A stretch of DNA of 64,000 nucleotides from CAYZXL01 sp964482435. GTDB lineage: Bacteria > Auribacterota > JABMQX01. Below, piece by piece: positions 45,147-52,824 of this stretch. The stretch covers positions 175,354 to 239,353 of the forward strand of contig CAYZXL010000001.1 in assembly GCA_964482435.1 (NCBI GenBank), read 5' to 3'. The notes beneath the pieces were generated by a model. That model ran no database searches. It saw only the letters and a program-made list of their open reading frames with translations, and was not told the DNA's origin. The position numbers and the translations under genes were made by a program. Position 1 is the stretch's first letter. Each line of letters opens with the position of its first letter.

Positions 45147-45902
45147 ATGAGGCGAATTCTATTTGCGGTTCTTCTCGCGATTCTCGTCGTGATGCCGGCG
45201 TTCCTGTGCCGCTGCGAAGAAGCGGCGAAGCCAATTCGTGTCCTCATCATCACCGGCTGTGACGTCTCTTCACATCCATGGCGCGAGACGACGCCTGCCA
45301 TTCGGAAGATTCTCGAGGAGACAAAGAAGTTCGAAGTCTTCGTCTGCGAAGACCCGGCGATTCTCGAGGCCAAAAAAGCTCTGGACAGCTACGCCCTGAT
45401 CGTTTTGAACTACTTCAATTTCCGCGTGCCCACAATCAGCGACGCGGCGAAGGAAAATCTTCTCGAGTTCGTCAAAGGAGGCAAAGGGCTGGTTATGCTT
45501 CACCTGGCGAGCGCATCCTTCGCCGAATGGGACGAGTTCCACAAGATGATTGGGCGATGGTGGGTCATGGGTCAATCGGGGCACGGCCCCAGGGGGAAGT
45601 TCGCCGTCAACATCATGGATACGGAGAATCCCATCTCAAAAGGGATGGCCGACTTTGAAACTGACGACGAGCTGTACGCGAAGCTGCTCGGCGAAGGACC
45701 CATCCACATCCTCGTTTCGGCGTATTCCGATTGGAGCAAGAAAGTCGAGCCCCTCGCCTTCACCCTCTCGTACGGCAAGGGGCGAGTCTTTCACGACTGC
45801 TTTGGCCACGACGCAAAAGCCGTCGAGAACCCGCCCGTAGCGAGATTGCTCGCGCGAGGCGCCGAATGGGCCGCAACGGGCCAGGTCACGGAGCCAAAGT
45901 AA
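45147..45902 (+). CDS. Secreted ThuA-like protein
   Basis: 251 residues; AAGGAG lies 8 bases before the ATG. A signal peptide (ending LCRCEE) precedes a single ThuA-like domain: VLIITGCDVSSHPW, ALIVLNYFNFRVP, GKGLVMLHLASASFAEW, GHGPRGKFAV and GRVFHDCFGHD. The family has a glutamine-amidotransferase-like fold and is genetically linked to Gfo/Idh/MocA sugar oxidoreductases, as here. It is the shortest of the three ThuA proteins in the window. Reaction unknown. Confidence 0.85.
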   Translation: MRRILFAVLLAILVVMPAFLCRCEEAAKPIRVLIITGCDVSSHPWRETTPAIRKILEETKKFEVFVCEDPAILEAKKALDSYALIVLNYFNFRVPTISDAAKENLLEFVKGGKGLVMLHLASASFAEWDEFHKMIGRWWVMGQSGHGPRGKFAVNIMDTENPISKGMADFETDDELYAKLLGEGPIHILVSAYSDWSKKVEPLAFTLSYGKGRVFHDCFGHDAKAVENPPVARLLARGAEWAATGQVTEPK

Positions 45903-45951
45903 ACCGAACATCCTTCGGGCGAAGGGCGCTGCCCGATACGCTGAGGGATGG

Positions 45952-47409
45952 TCAATGCGGCTTTCCGAGGACGACGTTACCTTCAATGTCGAGCCATTCC
46001 CTGGCCCCAGCGCCGGTTGCTTGGCGCGCAAGGCGGTTCACGTAATACAAGGTCGGCTCGGCGATGTGCTGGTTGTTCAGAAATGGCTCGGTATATTGAA
46101 TGGCGCCGAACTTCGCCTGGCCGATGTGATGCTGTTGCCCGACGTGATTGTTCCAGTCAACGCCTTCCGTCAGAAAGCCGTACGGGCCATAATGATGTTT
46201 GGCAATCGCGCGAAGAATGACCAATCCGTCCGTCTCGTATTCGCGGCTTTTTGCGGGGTCTGCTTGACGAGTGTCGTCGGCTGCCTCGAAGTACGCAAGG
46301 GCTGCTTCCGCATTCTCCCATAGGTAGGCCGTGTCCCAGGATTTCTCCATGTAGAGAAGTCCCTTCGTTGCCACGCCGTTGCGATCGTCATGCATCTTGA
46401 ACTGGTCCAGGCCTGCCAGACATTTCTCATAAGCGAATGCGCGTATGCTCTCGTCCTTGAGAACGCGCGATACGGCTAACAGCGTCCGAAAGGCCACCGA
46501 GTAGGCGACGTTCTCGTGAGGATCGTACGTGTCGTGGTTGATGCTGCCGAAGATGCCACCCGCACGGATGAAGCTTGCCGTCTTCTCTTTCAGCGATGAG
46601 GAATAATCCGCCAGCCCCCGGGCGGTCAGCGCCGCCTCCAACTGCAAGATGAACAGCCCATCAGCCGAGGTCTGCCAGAACGAGTCGTCTCCACCCTCCG
46701 GGGTCTTCCGGTAAACCTTCCCCTCCGGCGTCGTCCGACGAGCAAACCAGCCGTTCGGCACTGGCTCGACGTGCTTCTCAATCCATGCAGCGCAGCGAAC
46801 CGCCGCCTTTCGCATCCGTTCAGCTCGTGGATTTGCGCCCAGCTCGTCGGCGAAAATGAGGAGTTGATACGCAACCTTCGCCATCGAGCCGGGACAGAAC
46901 CAGTCCGAGCGGTGCTTGTAATTCAGGCAGAATTTGCCGGTGGTGGTCTCCCGGTAGCCGCGAATGAATCCCATCTTCTCATCAACAAACCCGCAGTCGA
47001 GGACGTGGTCGAGGATGCTCAACGCCTTCTCCTGCCGGTCCGGCTTCTCAAGAAACGCGCCCCAGGTGTAGATTTCGTATGCCCCACCGACCGCGTTTGC
47101 CGCCCAGCCGGGACCTTCGAGGTTCCCGAAGTCGTGCCAGCTCATCACATGGCCCTCCGGGTCAACGAAGCTTGAGATGGAGACCATGTGCCCCTTCTCG
47201 TCCTGTCGCAGAGTCTTCTCCAGCGTGAAGCGAAAAGAATCAAGGACCGAGTCAACGACAGTGTACTTCGGGTCTGCCACCACGTAGAACGGCTGGCCGC
47301 GGAAATTGTCCTCTGCCGGCGCCGAAGCTACCACACTCATCAGCAGCACAACGACGCCAAATCGGATCGCTTGATTCATCATATTAACACTGCGAGTCTG
47401 AGATTCCAT
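45952..47409 (-). CDS. Secreted protein, probable alpha/alpha-barrel enzyme of unknown type
   Basis: 485 residues from the ATG at 47409 (GAGGG about 9 bases upstream; ATGs 9 and 10 codons in would shorten the signal peptide). The signal core is FGVVVLLMSVVASAPA. The mature protein is rich in Trp, Tyr and His and has helix-pair spacing seen in (alpha/alpha)6 toroid glycosidases and epimerases, for example FWQTSADGLFILQLEAAL, WENAEAALAYFEAA and YGFLTEGVDWNNHVGQQHH. No catalytic motif could be assigned. A role in extracellular sugar processing is a guess from fold impression and context. Confidence 0.6.
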   Translation of the reverse strand: MESQTRSVNMMNQAIRFGVVVLLMSVVASAPAEDNFRGQPFYVVADPKYTVVDSVLDSFRFTLEKTLRQDEKGHMVSISSFVDPEGHVMSWHDFGNLEGPGWAANAVGGAYEIYTWGAFLEKPDRQEKALSILDHVLDCGFVDEKMGFIRGYRETTTGKFCLNYKHRSDWFCPGSMAKVAYQLLIFADELGANPRAERMRKAAVRCAAWIEKHVEPVPNGWFARRTTPEGKVYRKTPEGGDDSFWQTSADGLFILQLEAALTARGLADYSSSLKEKTASFIRAGGIFGSINHDTYDPHENVAYSVAFRTLLAVSRVLKDESIRAFAYEKCLAGLDQFKMHDDRNGVATKGLLYMEKSWDTAYLWENAEAALAYFEAADDTRQADPAKSREYETDGLVILRAIAKHHYGPYGFLTEGVDWNNHVGQQHHIGQAKFGAIQYTEPFLNNQHIAEPTLYYVNRLARQATGAGAREWLDIEGNVVLGKPH

Positions 47410-47531
47410 TTGGTTTCGCCCTCAGGCGTACCCTTGCGGTCCGTTCTTGGTCGCTTGCGCACAAAGCCGCGCCGAAAGGGCAATAGCCACATGCACCGCG
47501 TGCGCAGCTTCGGTCAACAGGAAAAGAATAG

Positions 47532-47605
47532 TGCGCCCAGGAGGACTTGAACCTCCAACCTTCGGATTCGTAGTCCGTCACTCTATCCAGTTGAGCTATG
47601 GGCGC
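47532..47605 (-). tRNA. tRNA-Arg (anticodon ACG)
   Basis: A 74-nt cloverleaf. The acceptor stem is GCGCCCA/TGGGCGC, the D-arm GCTC...GAGT, the anticodon loop CTACGAA (anticodon ACG) and the T-arm GGAGG-TTCAAGT-CCTCC. The outermost anticodon-stem pair is an A-A mismatch. CCA is not encoded (CTA follows). The wobble A is expected to be deaminated to inosine, reading CGU, CGC and CGA. Confidence 0.93.
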
Positions 47606-48078
47606 ACCAAAAACAATTGTCCTCAACGCAACTGGCTGCGGAGAAAACCGGCATTCTCGACTGTCGTGTCCCACACAGCAAAGCTGCCGGTCCACTTCGC
47701 GCCGCATGTACAGGTTTAGCCTAACATAGAAGCCAAAGGCCGAGCAAGGCCTTCGCATGAGGTCCCGCAATGCCTCACTCTCGGACGGGTACCCGGCCCC
47801 ACGGGGACGAGCGTGCCTCCAACGTCAGGGGCCGAAGTCGTGGCACGGGCGTCTCGCCCGTGAGGACCCATGGGCAAGATGCCCATGCCACAAGAGGAGT
47901 CTCCACTCTCTCCTGATCGAGCCGCGTGTAGCTCGCCACCGGAGACTGAGGGGTTACGAAGTCCCGTGCTTGCGGGCCGATCGCCGCGAAAAACGTCGCG
48001 CTACCCCCGGTGGACTCCCTCGCGTAATTCAGTGCCGACCTCACGGCGAATCTTCGCCTGAGCAACCCCGCGTGCGGC
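47606..48078. other. Spacer with extragenic palindrome
   Basis: A spacer of 473 bases between the tRNA and the aminopeptidase stop. It holds the two-hairpin palindrome at 47840-47891; short frames crossing it look noncoding. Confidence 0.5.
47840..47891. repeat. GTGGCA extragenic palindrome, two-hairpin form
   Basis: Outer GTGG/CCAC arms enclose CACGGGCG-TCT-CGCCCGTG (47844-47862) and CATGGGCA-AGA-TGCCCATG (47869-47887). The second hairpin is the same sequence as in the 7970 element, in the opposite orientation. Each stem is a perfect 8 bp with a three-base loop. Confidence 0.75.
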
Positions 48079-49581
48079 TCATTTCTCCCAATCGCTCAAG
48101 AGGCGGCTGAGGAGCCTGACGCCGACGCCCGTGGCGCCTTTCGGATTGTATGGCCTTTCCTTCTCGATTCCGGCCGTGCCCGCGATATCCAGGTGCGCCC
48201 AGGGATACTCCCCGACGAATTTCTGGAGAAATTTCGCCGCAACAATGGTCTGCGCGGGTCGTCCGCCGGTGTTGTTCGTATCGGCAACCTCGCTTTTCAG
48301 CGGCTCGACATAGTCGTCCCAGAGTGGAAGTTCCCAGACCCTCTCCCACGTGATTTCCGCCGCCTTATTGATTTTCTCGACAAGCGCTCTATCGGTTCCC
48401 ATCAAACCGCTCGCATATTCTCCGAGGGCGATGATGCAAGCACCCGTCAGGGTCGCCAGGTCAATGACTGCCGCCGGTTTGTACTTGCTCGCGTAATGAA
48501 GGGCGTCAGCGAGCAGAAGTCTTCCTTCCGCGTCGGTGCTGATAATCTCGACGGTCTTCCCGGACGCCATTTTCAGGATGTCTCCGGGCTTTAGGGCTGT
48601 CCCGCTTGGCATGTTTTCCGCTGCGGGCACAAGCCCAACGACGCGTAACGGGAGCCTCATCTGCGACACCACGTCCAGAGTGCATAGAACCGCCGCGGCG
48701 CCCGCCATGTCCCCTTTCATCTGGTCCATATTCGCCGACGGCTTGATTGAGATGCCGCCGCTGTCGAAAGTGATTCCTTTGCCGACCAGGACAATCGGCC
48801 CCGCGGCGGGCTTCGCTGGTGCGTACTCGACGATGATGAGCCTTGGAGTGTTGGAGCTCCCCTTCCCCACGCCGAGAATGCCGTTCATGTTTTGCCTCTT
48901 CAGCTCGTCCGGCCCCAAGACGCGGCATTTCAAACCGGTGCGGCGCGAAAGGTCTTTCGCGAACTCCGCAAGAGCGGCTGGCGTCACTTCGTTGGATGGG
49001 GCGTTCGTCAGGTCGCGCGCCGTGTTTGTTGCCTGGCAGGTCAGCTCGGCATACAACACGGCTTTTTTGAGTCCCGCCAGTCGGCTGCGATCCTCCGTAA
49101 GAACCCTGAATCGCGTTATCTGTTTTTGGTCGTCTTCCTGCTCGGTCTTGTACTTAACGTACTTGTAGAGCCCGAGAATCGCTCCTTCGGCAAGGGCAAT
49201 TCCGAGTTCCTCGAAACCGAACGAGTCGTCGAGGAGAATGTCCGCCCAGACCACGACGTCCTTGAGACTCCGCTCCCGGCAGAACGTGCTCGCCGTGCCG
49301 ACCGCCTGGCGGGCCTTTTCCGTGTTGTACTGATTCCGTTTGCCGAGGCCCGTCAGGAGAACTCGCGACGCTCCAATCTCTTTCTTCGGGGGAAAGTAAA
49401 CGACCTGGTTCTGCTTCCCTGTGAACTCACCCTTTCGCAGCGCCTCAGCGATGCCGCCGCCGGAGGCTTCGTCGAAAGCCTTCACTGCGGCACATACTTC
49501 AGCCTCCCCTTCGAAAATCCCGATGGCCAGTGCATCTGTTTTGATTTCCGTTGCCTTCCCTGTTGCGGAACCGACTTTCAC
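48079..49581 (-). CDS. pepA: Leucyl aminopeptidase (M17, PepA)
   Basis: 500 residues starting with GTG (AGGAGG about 6 bases upstream). The C-terminal M17 catalytic domain is complete: VGKGITFDSGGISIKPSANMDQM has the metal-binding Lys and Asp, and STDAEGRLLLADAL the Asp/Glu metal ligands and catalytic Arg (the family signature begins NTDAEGRL, here S). It removes N-terminal residues from peptides in the cytoplasm as a hexamer with two metal ions; some homologues also bind DNA. It lies 77 bases after the GHMP kinase gene on the same strand. Confidence 0.92.
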   Translation of the reverse strand: MKVGSATGKATEIKTDALAIGIFEGEAEVCAAVKAFDEASGGGIAEALRKGEFTGKQNQVVYFPPKKEIGASRVLLTGLGKRNQYNTEKARQAVGTASTFCRERSLKDVVVWADILLDDSFGFEELGIALAEGAILGLYKYVKYKTEQEDDQKQITRFRVLTEDRSRLAGLKKAVLYAELTCQATNTARDLTNAPSNEVTPAALAEFAKDLSRRTGLKCRVLGPDELKRQNMNGILGVGKGSSNTPRLIIVEYAPAKPAAGPIVLVGKGITFDSGGISIKPSANMDQMKGDMAGAAAVLCTLDVVSQMRLPLRVVGLVPAAENMPSGTALKPGDILKMASGKTVEIISTDAEGRLLLADALHYASKYKPAAVIDLATLTGACIIALGEYASGLMGTDRALVEKINKAAEITWERVWELPLWDDYVEPLKSEVADTNNTGGRPAQTIVAAKFLQKFVGEYPWAHLDIAGTAGIEKERPYNPKGATGVGVRLLSRLLSDWEK

Positions 49582-49658
49582 TTTCCCCTCCTTTTCAGTC
49601 CGGTTTGAAACTCAATCGCCCGCGGGCATCGTGCACTGCCACACCGGCCCGAAGCGTC

Positions 49659-50672
49659 TCAATCTGGCTTGACTTCCATCGTCAATCCACGCCTTGAAAT
49701 TCGGTAGTCCATGAACTCAGCCCCGTCCTTGACCAGCGACTCAACGACCGCATCTCGCCTGTTCGGCTTGACAAAGGTGATCAGGCATCCACCTCCGCCC
49801 GCGCCGCAAATCTTGCTGGCGATGGCGCCGCTTTTCTCAGCGTTGGCAATCATCCGGTCAATCGTCGGGTTCGTTACTCCTTCTGCGAGGTCTCGCCGAT
49901 TCTCCCATTCTTTTCGGAGACTCTCGCCGAAAGCGTCCAGGTCGCCTTTCTTGAGAGCCTCGTACATTTCCAGGGCGGTCTCCTTGATCGCGTGCATTTT
50001 GGAAACCGTCTTCCGGTTTCCGTCGAGGTAATTCTTAACCATCGCCCAGTTTGTCAGGGCGGAAAACCGGGGTTCTCCCGCAAAAGTCAGAACGAGCCTT
50101 CTGTTAAGCTCGTCGAGCAATGAAGGGTCGCTGACGAGTTCCTCCCGTCGGGCGCCCGTGACCTCAAACCAAATCGCGCTAAGTCCCCCGAACATGGCCG
50201 CGAAGTAATCCTGCTTTCCGGTCATGGTGCCGATGGATTGCGCCTCGAGGTTCGCTCCGATGTCAATGATTTCCATCGGCGAGTATTTGTTGCCGCCGAT
50301 ATGGTTCAGTACGCCGCTCAACGCGATGAGCAGCGCCGAAGAAGCACCCAGTCCTGACCCCTTGCGCACATTGTTTTTCGTTGTGATTTTCCATCCCGGC
50401 GGTGGGTCGTAAAACCTGACAATCCGTGCGAGGAAGGACAGGGGACCTTCTAAAGGAAGCTCGGATGCCGTCGGCGCCTCGACGGAAGCATCCAAATCTC
50501 TGGAGTGAATCACCAGCTTCTTCTCGTCTATTTCTTCCAACCACACCTGGCTGGTCAAGTCCACTGCCATGTTGATGGTCAGACCGAAATCCTCGAAGAT
50601 GTATAGAGGGAAAATGTCGAGAGTCCCCCCGGCCAGGTCAACCCGGTTCGGGGTGGTCGCTTCAATTATCAT
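49659..50672 (-). CDS. GHMP-family sugar kinase
   Basis: 337 residues from the ATG at 50672 (AGAGG upstream); the longer frame upstream is a repeat-rich spacer. GHMP motifs are clear: N-terminal TPNRVDLAGGTLDIFP, ATP loop VRKGSGLGASSALLIAL (motif 2, PxxxGLGSS type) and C-terminal KICGAGGGGCLITFV (motif 3). The RVDLAGGTLD start is seen in kinases related to heptose-7-phosphate kinase, fucokinase and galactokinase. A sugar-kinase role is therefore likely, possibly in cell-surface sugar nucleotide synthesis. The exact substrate cannot be told. Confidence 0.82.
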   Translation of the reverse strand: MIIEATTPNRVDLAGGTLDIFPLYIFEDFGLTINMAVDLTSQVWLEEIDEKKLVIHSRDLDASVEAPTASELPLEGPLSFLARIVRFYDPPPGWKITTKNNVRKGSGLGASSALLIALSGVLNHIGGNKYSPMEIIDIGANLEAQSIGTMTGKQDYFAAMFGGLSAIWFEVTGARREELVSDPSLLDELNRRLVLTFAGEPRFSALTNWAMVKNYLDGNRKTVSKMHAIKETALEMYEALKKGDLDAFGESLRKEWENRRDLAEGVTNPTIDRMIANAEKSGAIASKICGAGGGGCLITFVKPNRRDAVVESLVKDGAEFMDYRISRRGLTMEVKPD

Positions 50673-50902
50673 CACAAAGCCTCTGTCGTCTTGAGCGCCT
50701 CGGATTGCCCTCCGCTGTCTGTGCCGTCTGTGGACCGCTCCTTCCCGATTTGCATGCCGAACAGCACCGTCACGAGACAATCGCCGTGGCTGAATTTTAT
50801 TTCACATAGAGAATACCGCAAGCCGCCGAAACTTCAACCTGTTTTTGCACACAGCCGCCGAGTCTGGGGGGAAGTCACCGCAGAGGAATGTGGGACAGAA
50901 TC

Positions 50903-50952
50903 GACAGGATTTTCAGGATTATCCGGTCCATCCTGTTATCTTGTCGAAATCC
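50903..50952. repeat. ACAGGAT-type repeat element
   Basis: GACAGGATTTTCAGGATT on the left and, inverted, ATCCTGTTATCTTGTCG...ATCCTGG on the right form a short imperfect palindrome. The 9-base ACAGGATxx periodicity matches the ends of the element at 18299-18461. Confidence 0.55.
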
Positions 50953-51016
50953 TGGCTTCTTTTCTGCCGCGTCTGCCGCTCATAATTGAGGCACTACCTT
51001 TCGCGGAAAAAATCTG

Positions 51017-51045
51017 TTGACAACGCACAGTGGGTTTAGTACAAG
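51017..51045 (+). promoter_or_regulatory. Promoter of the pyr operon
   Basis: A perfect TTGACA (51017-51022), a 17-base spacer and TACAAG (51040-51045) would start a leader of about 135-140 bases before pyrR. Confidence 0.6.
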
Positions 51046-51074
51046 TATTTCAAATAACGACTGGTCCTTTTAAT

Positions 51075-51092
51075 TTAGCTCTGCGAGGCTAA
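51075..51092 (+). promoter_or_regulatory. Candidate PyrR-binding loop (anti-antiterminator) in the pyr leader
   Basis: The RNA hairpin TTAGC/GCTAA (51075-51079 with 51088-51092) presents AGCTCTGCGAGGCT. This agrees with the known PyrR-binding consensus ARUCCNGNGAGGYU at 12 of 14 positions, including the conserved GAGG. It lies after the promoter and before an intrinsic terminator, the order used in Bacillus-type PyrR attenuation. Binding of PyrR-UMP here would favour the terminator. Confidence 0.6.
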
Positions 51093-51136
51093 GAAGGGAT
51101 CCTGAAATGATAAGCTCGGCACGGTTTCACAGCACA

Positions 51137-51169
51137 TCTCTCCATGCGAAAGCGGGAGAGACTTTTTTT
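51137..51169 (+). terminator. Intrinsic terminator (attenuator) in front of pyrR
   Basis: TCTCTCC (51137-51143) pairs with GGAGAGA (51155-51161). The stem continues inside as GC-GAAA-GC with a GNRA tetraloop and one bulged A, and seven T follow (51163-51169). It ends 20 bases before the pyrR start, so it acts as an attenuator if functional. The GAAGGGA at 51093-51099 could pair with TCTCTCC to form an antiterminator (inference). Confidence 0.75.
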
Positions 51170-51189
51170 GCGCGGAGGAAGGACTATCT

Positions 51190-51777
51190 GTGAGCGACGG
51201 ACGAAAAGAGACGACACTCGTTGACGAGACGAGCCTCAACCGGATGATCACCCGCATATCCCACGAAATCGTCGAGAAGGTCGGCACGCTCGAGGACCTC
51301 GCCCTCATAGGAATCTGGACAAGGGGCGTTTATCTTGCAAAGCGAATTGCCGAGACCATTTTGCAGGTGGCGTCGGCGGAGGTGCCCGTCGGCAGCCTCG
51401 ACATAAGCTTTTACCGGGACGATGTCTTTGGAAAAGTGGATCAGCCCGTCGTCAAGAGCACCGACATCCCCTTTGATGTCAACCAAAAGACCGTGGTCAT
51501 CGTTGACGATGTGCTTTTCACTGGCCGGACGGTCAGGGCGGCGATGGACGCCATCATGGACTACGGGCGACCGAGGCGAATCATGCTGGCGGTGCTCATT
51601 GACCGAGGACACCGGGAGCTTCCTATCCGGGCAGACATCGTCGGAAAGAATGTCCCGACCCGACCCGACGAAATGGTTCGGGTGCGCCTGAAAGAAATTG
51701 ACGGGAAGGATGAGACCGTCCTTTACACGCCTCTCCCCGGGCTGGAGAAAAATGCGGGAGAGACTGGAACGAAGTGA
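51190..51777 (+). CDS. pyrR: PyrR regulator / uracil phosphoribosyltransferase
   Basis: 195 residues with a GTG start; GGAGGAAGG precedes it. The PRPP-binding motif VVIVDDVLFTGRTVRAAMDA and the PyrR-type GIWTRGVYLAKRI segment are present. PyrR binds pyr mRNA when UMP is high, promoting transcription termination, and many members have weak uracil phosphoribosyltransferase activity. It heads the pyrR-pyrB-pyrC operon (11 bases to pyrB), and its leader has the matching hairpin and terminator. Length is slightly above the usual 180 owing to short extensions at both ends. Confidence 0.93.
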   Translation: MSDGRKETTLVDETSLNRMITRISHEIVEKVGTLEDLALIGIWTRGVYLAKRIAETILQVASAEVPVGSLDISFYRDDVFGKVDQPVVKSTDIPFDVNQKTVVIVDDVLFTGRTVRAAMDAIMDYGRPRRIMLAVLIDRGHRELPIRADIVGKNVPTRPDEMVRVRLKEIDGKDETVLYTPLPGLEKNAGETGTK

Positions 51778-51788
51778 GGTAGCAACCC

Positions 51789-52727
51789 ATGGTTCGACAA
51801 ACCGTCCCCTGGACGAAAAAGCACCTCCTCGGAATTGAGGAGCTAACTGCCGACGAACTCCAACTCATCCTCGACACCGCGGAATCCTTCCGGGAGGTCT
51901 CCACGCGGGAAATAAAGAAAGTCCCCGCCCTCCGCGGAAAGACCGTCGTCAATCTGTTCTATGAGGCGAGCACGCGAACCAGAACCTCCTTCGAGGTCGC
52001 CGCCAAAAGGCTCAGCGCCGACGTGCTGAACATCTCCCCCTCCACGAGCAGCGTCGTGAAAGGGGAAACGCTCCTCGACACCGTCCGCAACCTCGAGGCT
52101 TATCGGATTGACATCCTCGTTATCCGGCATGCCTGCTCCGGCGCGCCGCATTTTCTTGCGAGGCACGCCCAGGCTTCGGTCATCAACGCAGGAGACGGTC
52201 TTCACGAGCATCCCACGCAGGCTCTGCTCGACATGTTCACCATCCGCCAGCATAAGGGAAAGGTCGAGGGGCTGACAGTCCTCATAGTTGGCGACGTTTA
52301 CCATAGCCGCGTCGCTCGCTCGGACATCTTAGCACTGAAAAAGCTTGGTGCTAAGGTTGTGCTTTGTGGTCCGCCCACCCTCGTCCCGAAACATTTCGCG
52401 GACATGGGCGTGGAAACCACTTACGACCTCGACAGAGTGATTGGCGACGCCGACGTAATCTATTCCTTGAGGATGCAGTTCGAGCGCCAACAAGCGAACT
52501 TTCTCCCTTCGCTGGCGGAGTACATCAAGCTTTTTGGTCTGACGACCGACAGGTTGAAGAAGGCGAAGCAAGATTCCATCGTGATGCACCCCGGTCCGAT
52601 AAACCGAGGGATCGAGATGACGTCGGAGGTCGCCGACAGCCCTCGGTCCGTGATTCTCGACCAGGTGACCAATGGCGTGGCAGTCAGAATGGCAGTGATG
52701 TTCCTCCTCGCCAGAGCCGCCGGGTAG
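51789..52727 (+). CDS. pyrB: Aspartate carbamoyltransferase catalytic subunit
   Basis: 312 residues. The carbamoyl-phosphate signature FYEASTRTRTSFE, HPTQALLDMFT and the aspartate-binding MHPGPINRG are intact. It makes N-carbamoyl-aspartate from carbamoyl phosphate and aspartate, the first committed step of pyrimidine synthesis. No pyrI regulatory subunit follows, so control is presumably at the level of PyrR. Directly after pyrR, before pyrC; enzyme of the cytoplasm. Confidence 0.95.
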   Translation: MVRQTVPWTKKHLLGIEELTADELQLILDTAESFREVSTREIKKVPALRGKTVVNLFYEASTRTRTSFEVAAKRLSADVLNISPSTSSVVKGETLLDTVRNLEAYRIDILVIRHACSGAPHFLARHAQASVINAGDGLHEHPTQALLDMFTIRQHKGKVEGLTVLIVGDVYHSRVARSDILALKKLGAKVVLCGPPTLVPKHFADMGVETTYDLDRVIGDADVIYSLRMQFERQQANFLPSLAEYIKLFGLTTDRLKKAKQDSIVMHPGPINRGIEMTSEVADSPRSVILDQVTNGVAVRMAVMFLLARAAG

Positions 52728-52824
52728 AGACGCCTGCAAGCCGCTCGGAAAGTCTTTGAGAGGAGCAGGCATTCGTGCCGCCGGTTCGGTGCGCACGAGG
52801 GCAAAAAGAGGACAGACTAAGAAC

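Larger units (their letters stand above)
50673..51189. other. Divergent spacer and pyr leader
   Basis: The left half carries the ACAGGAT repeat at 50903-50952. The right half (from 51017) carries the promoter, PyrR-loop-like hairpin and terminator of the pyr operon. Confidence 0.6.

Noticed and set aside
50691..51020. 109-codon frame upstream of pyrR
   Set aside because: It runs through the ACAGGAT repeat and the -35 region of the pyr promoter; repeats of this kind often leave frames open by chance.
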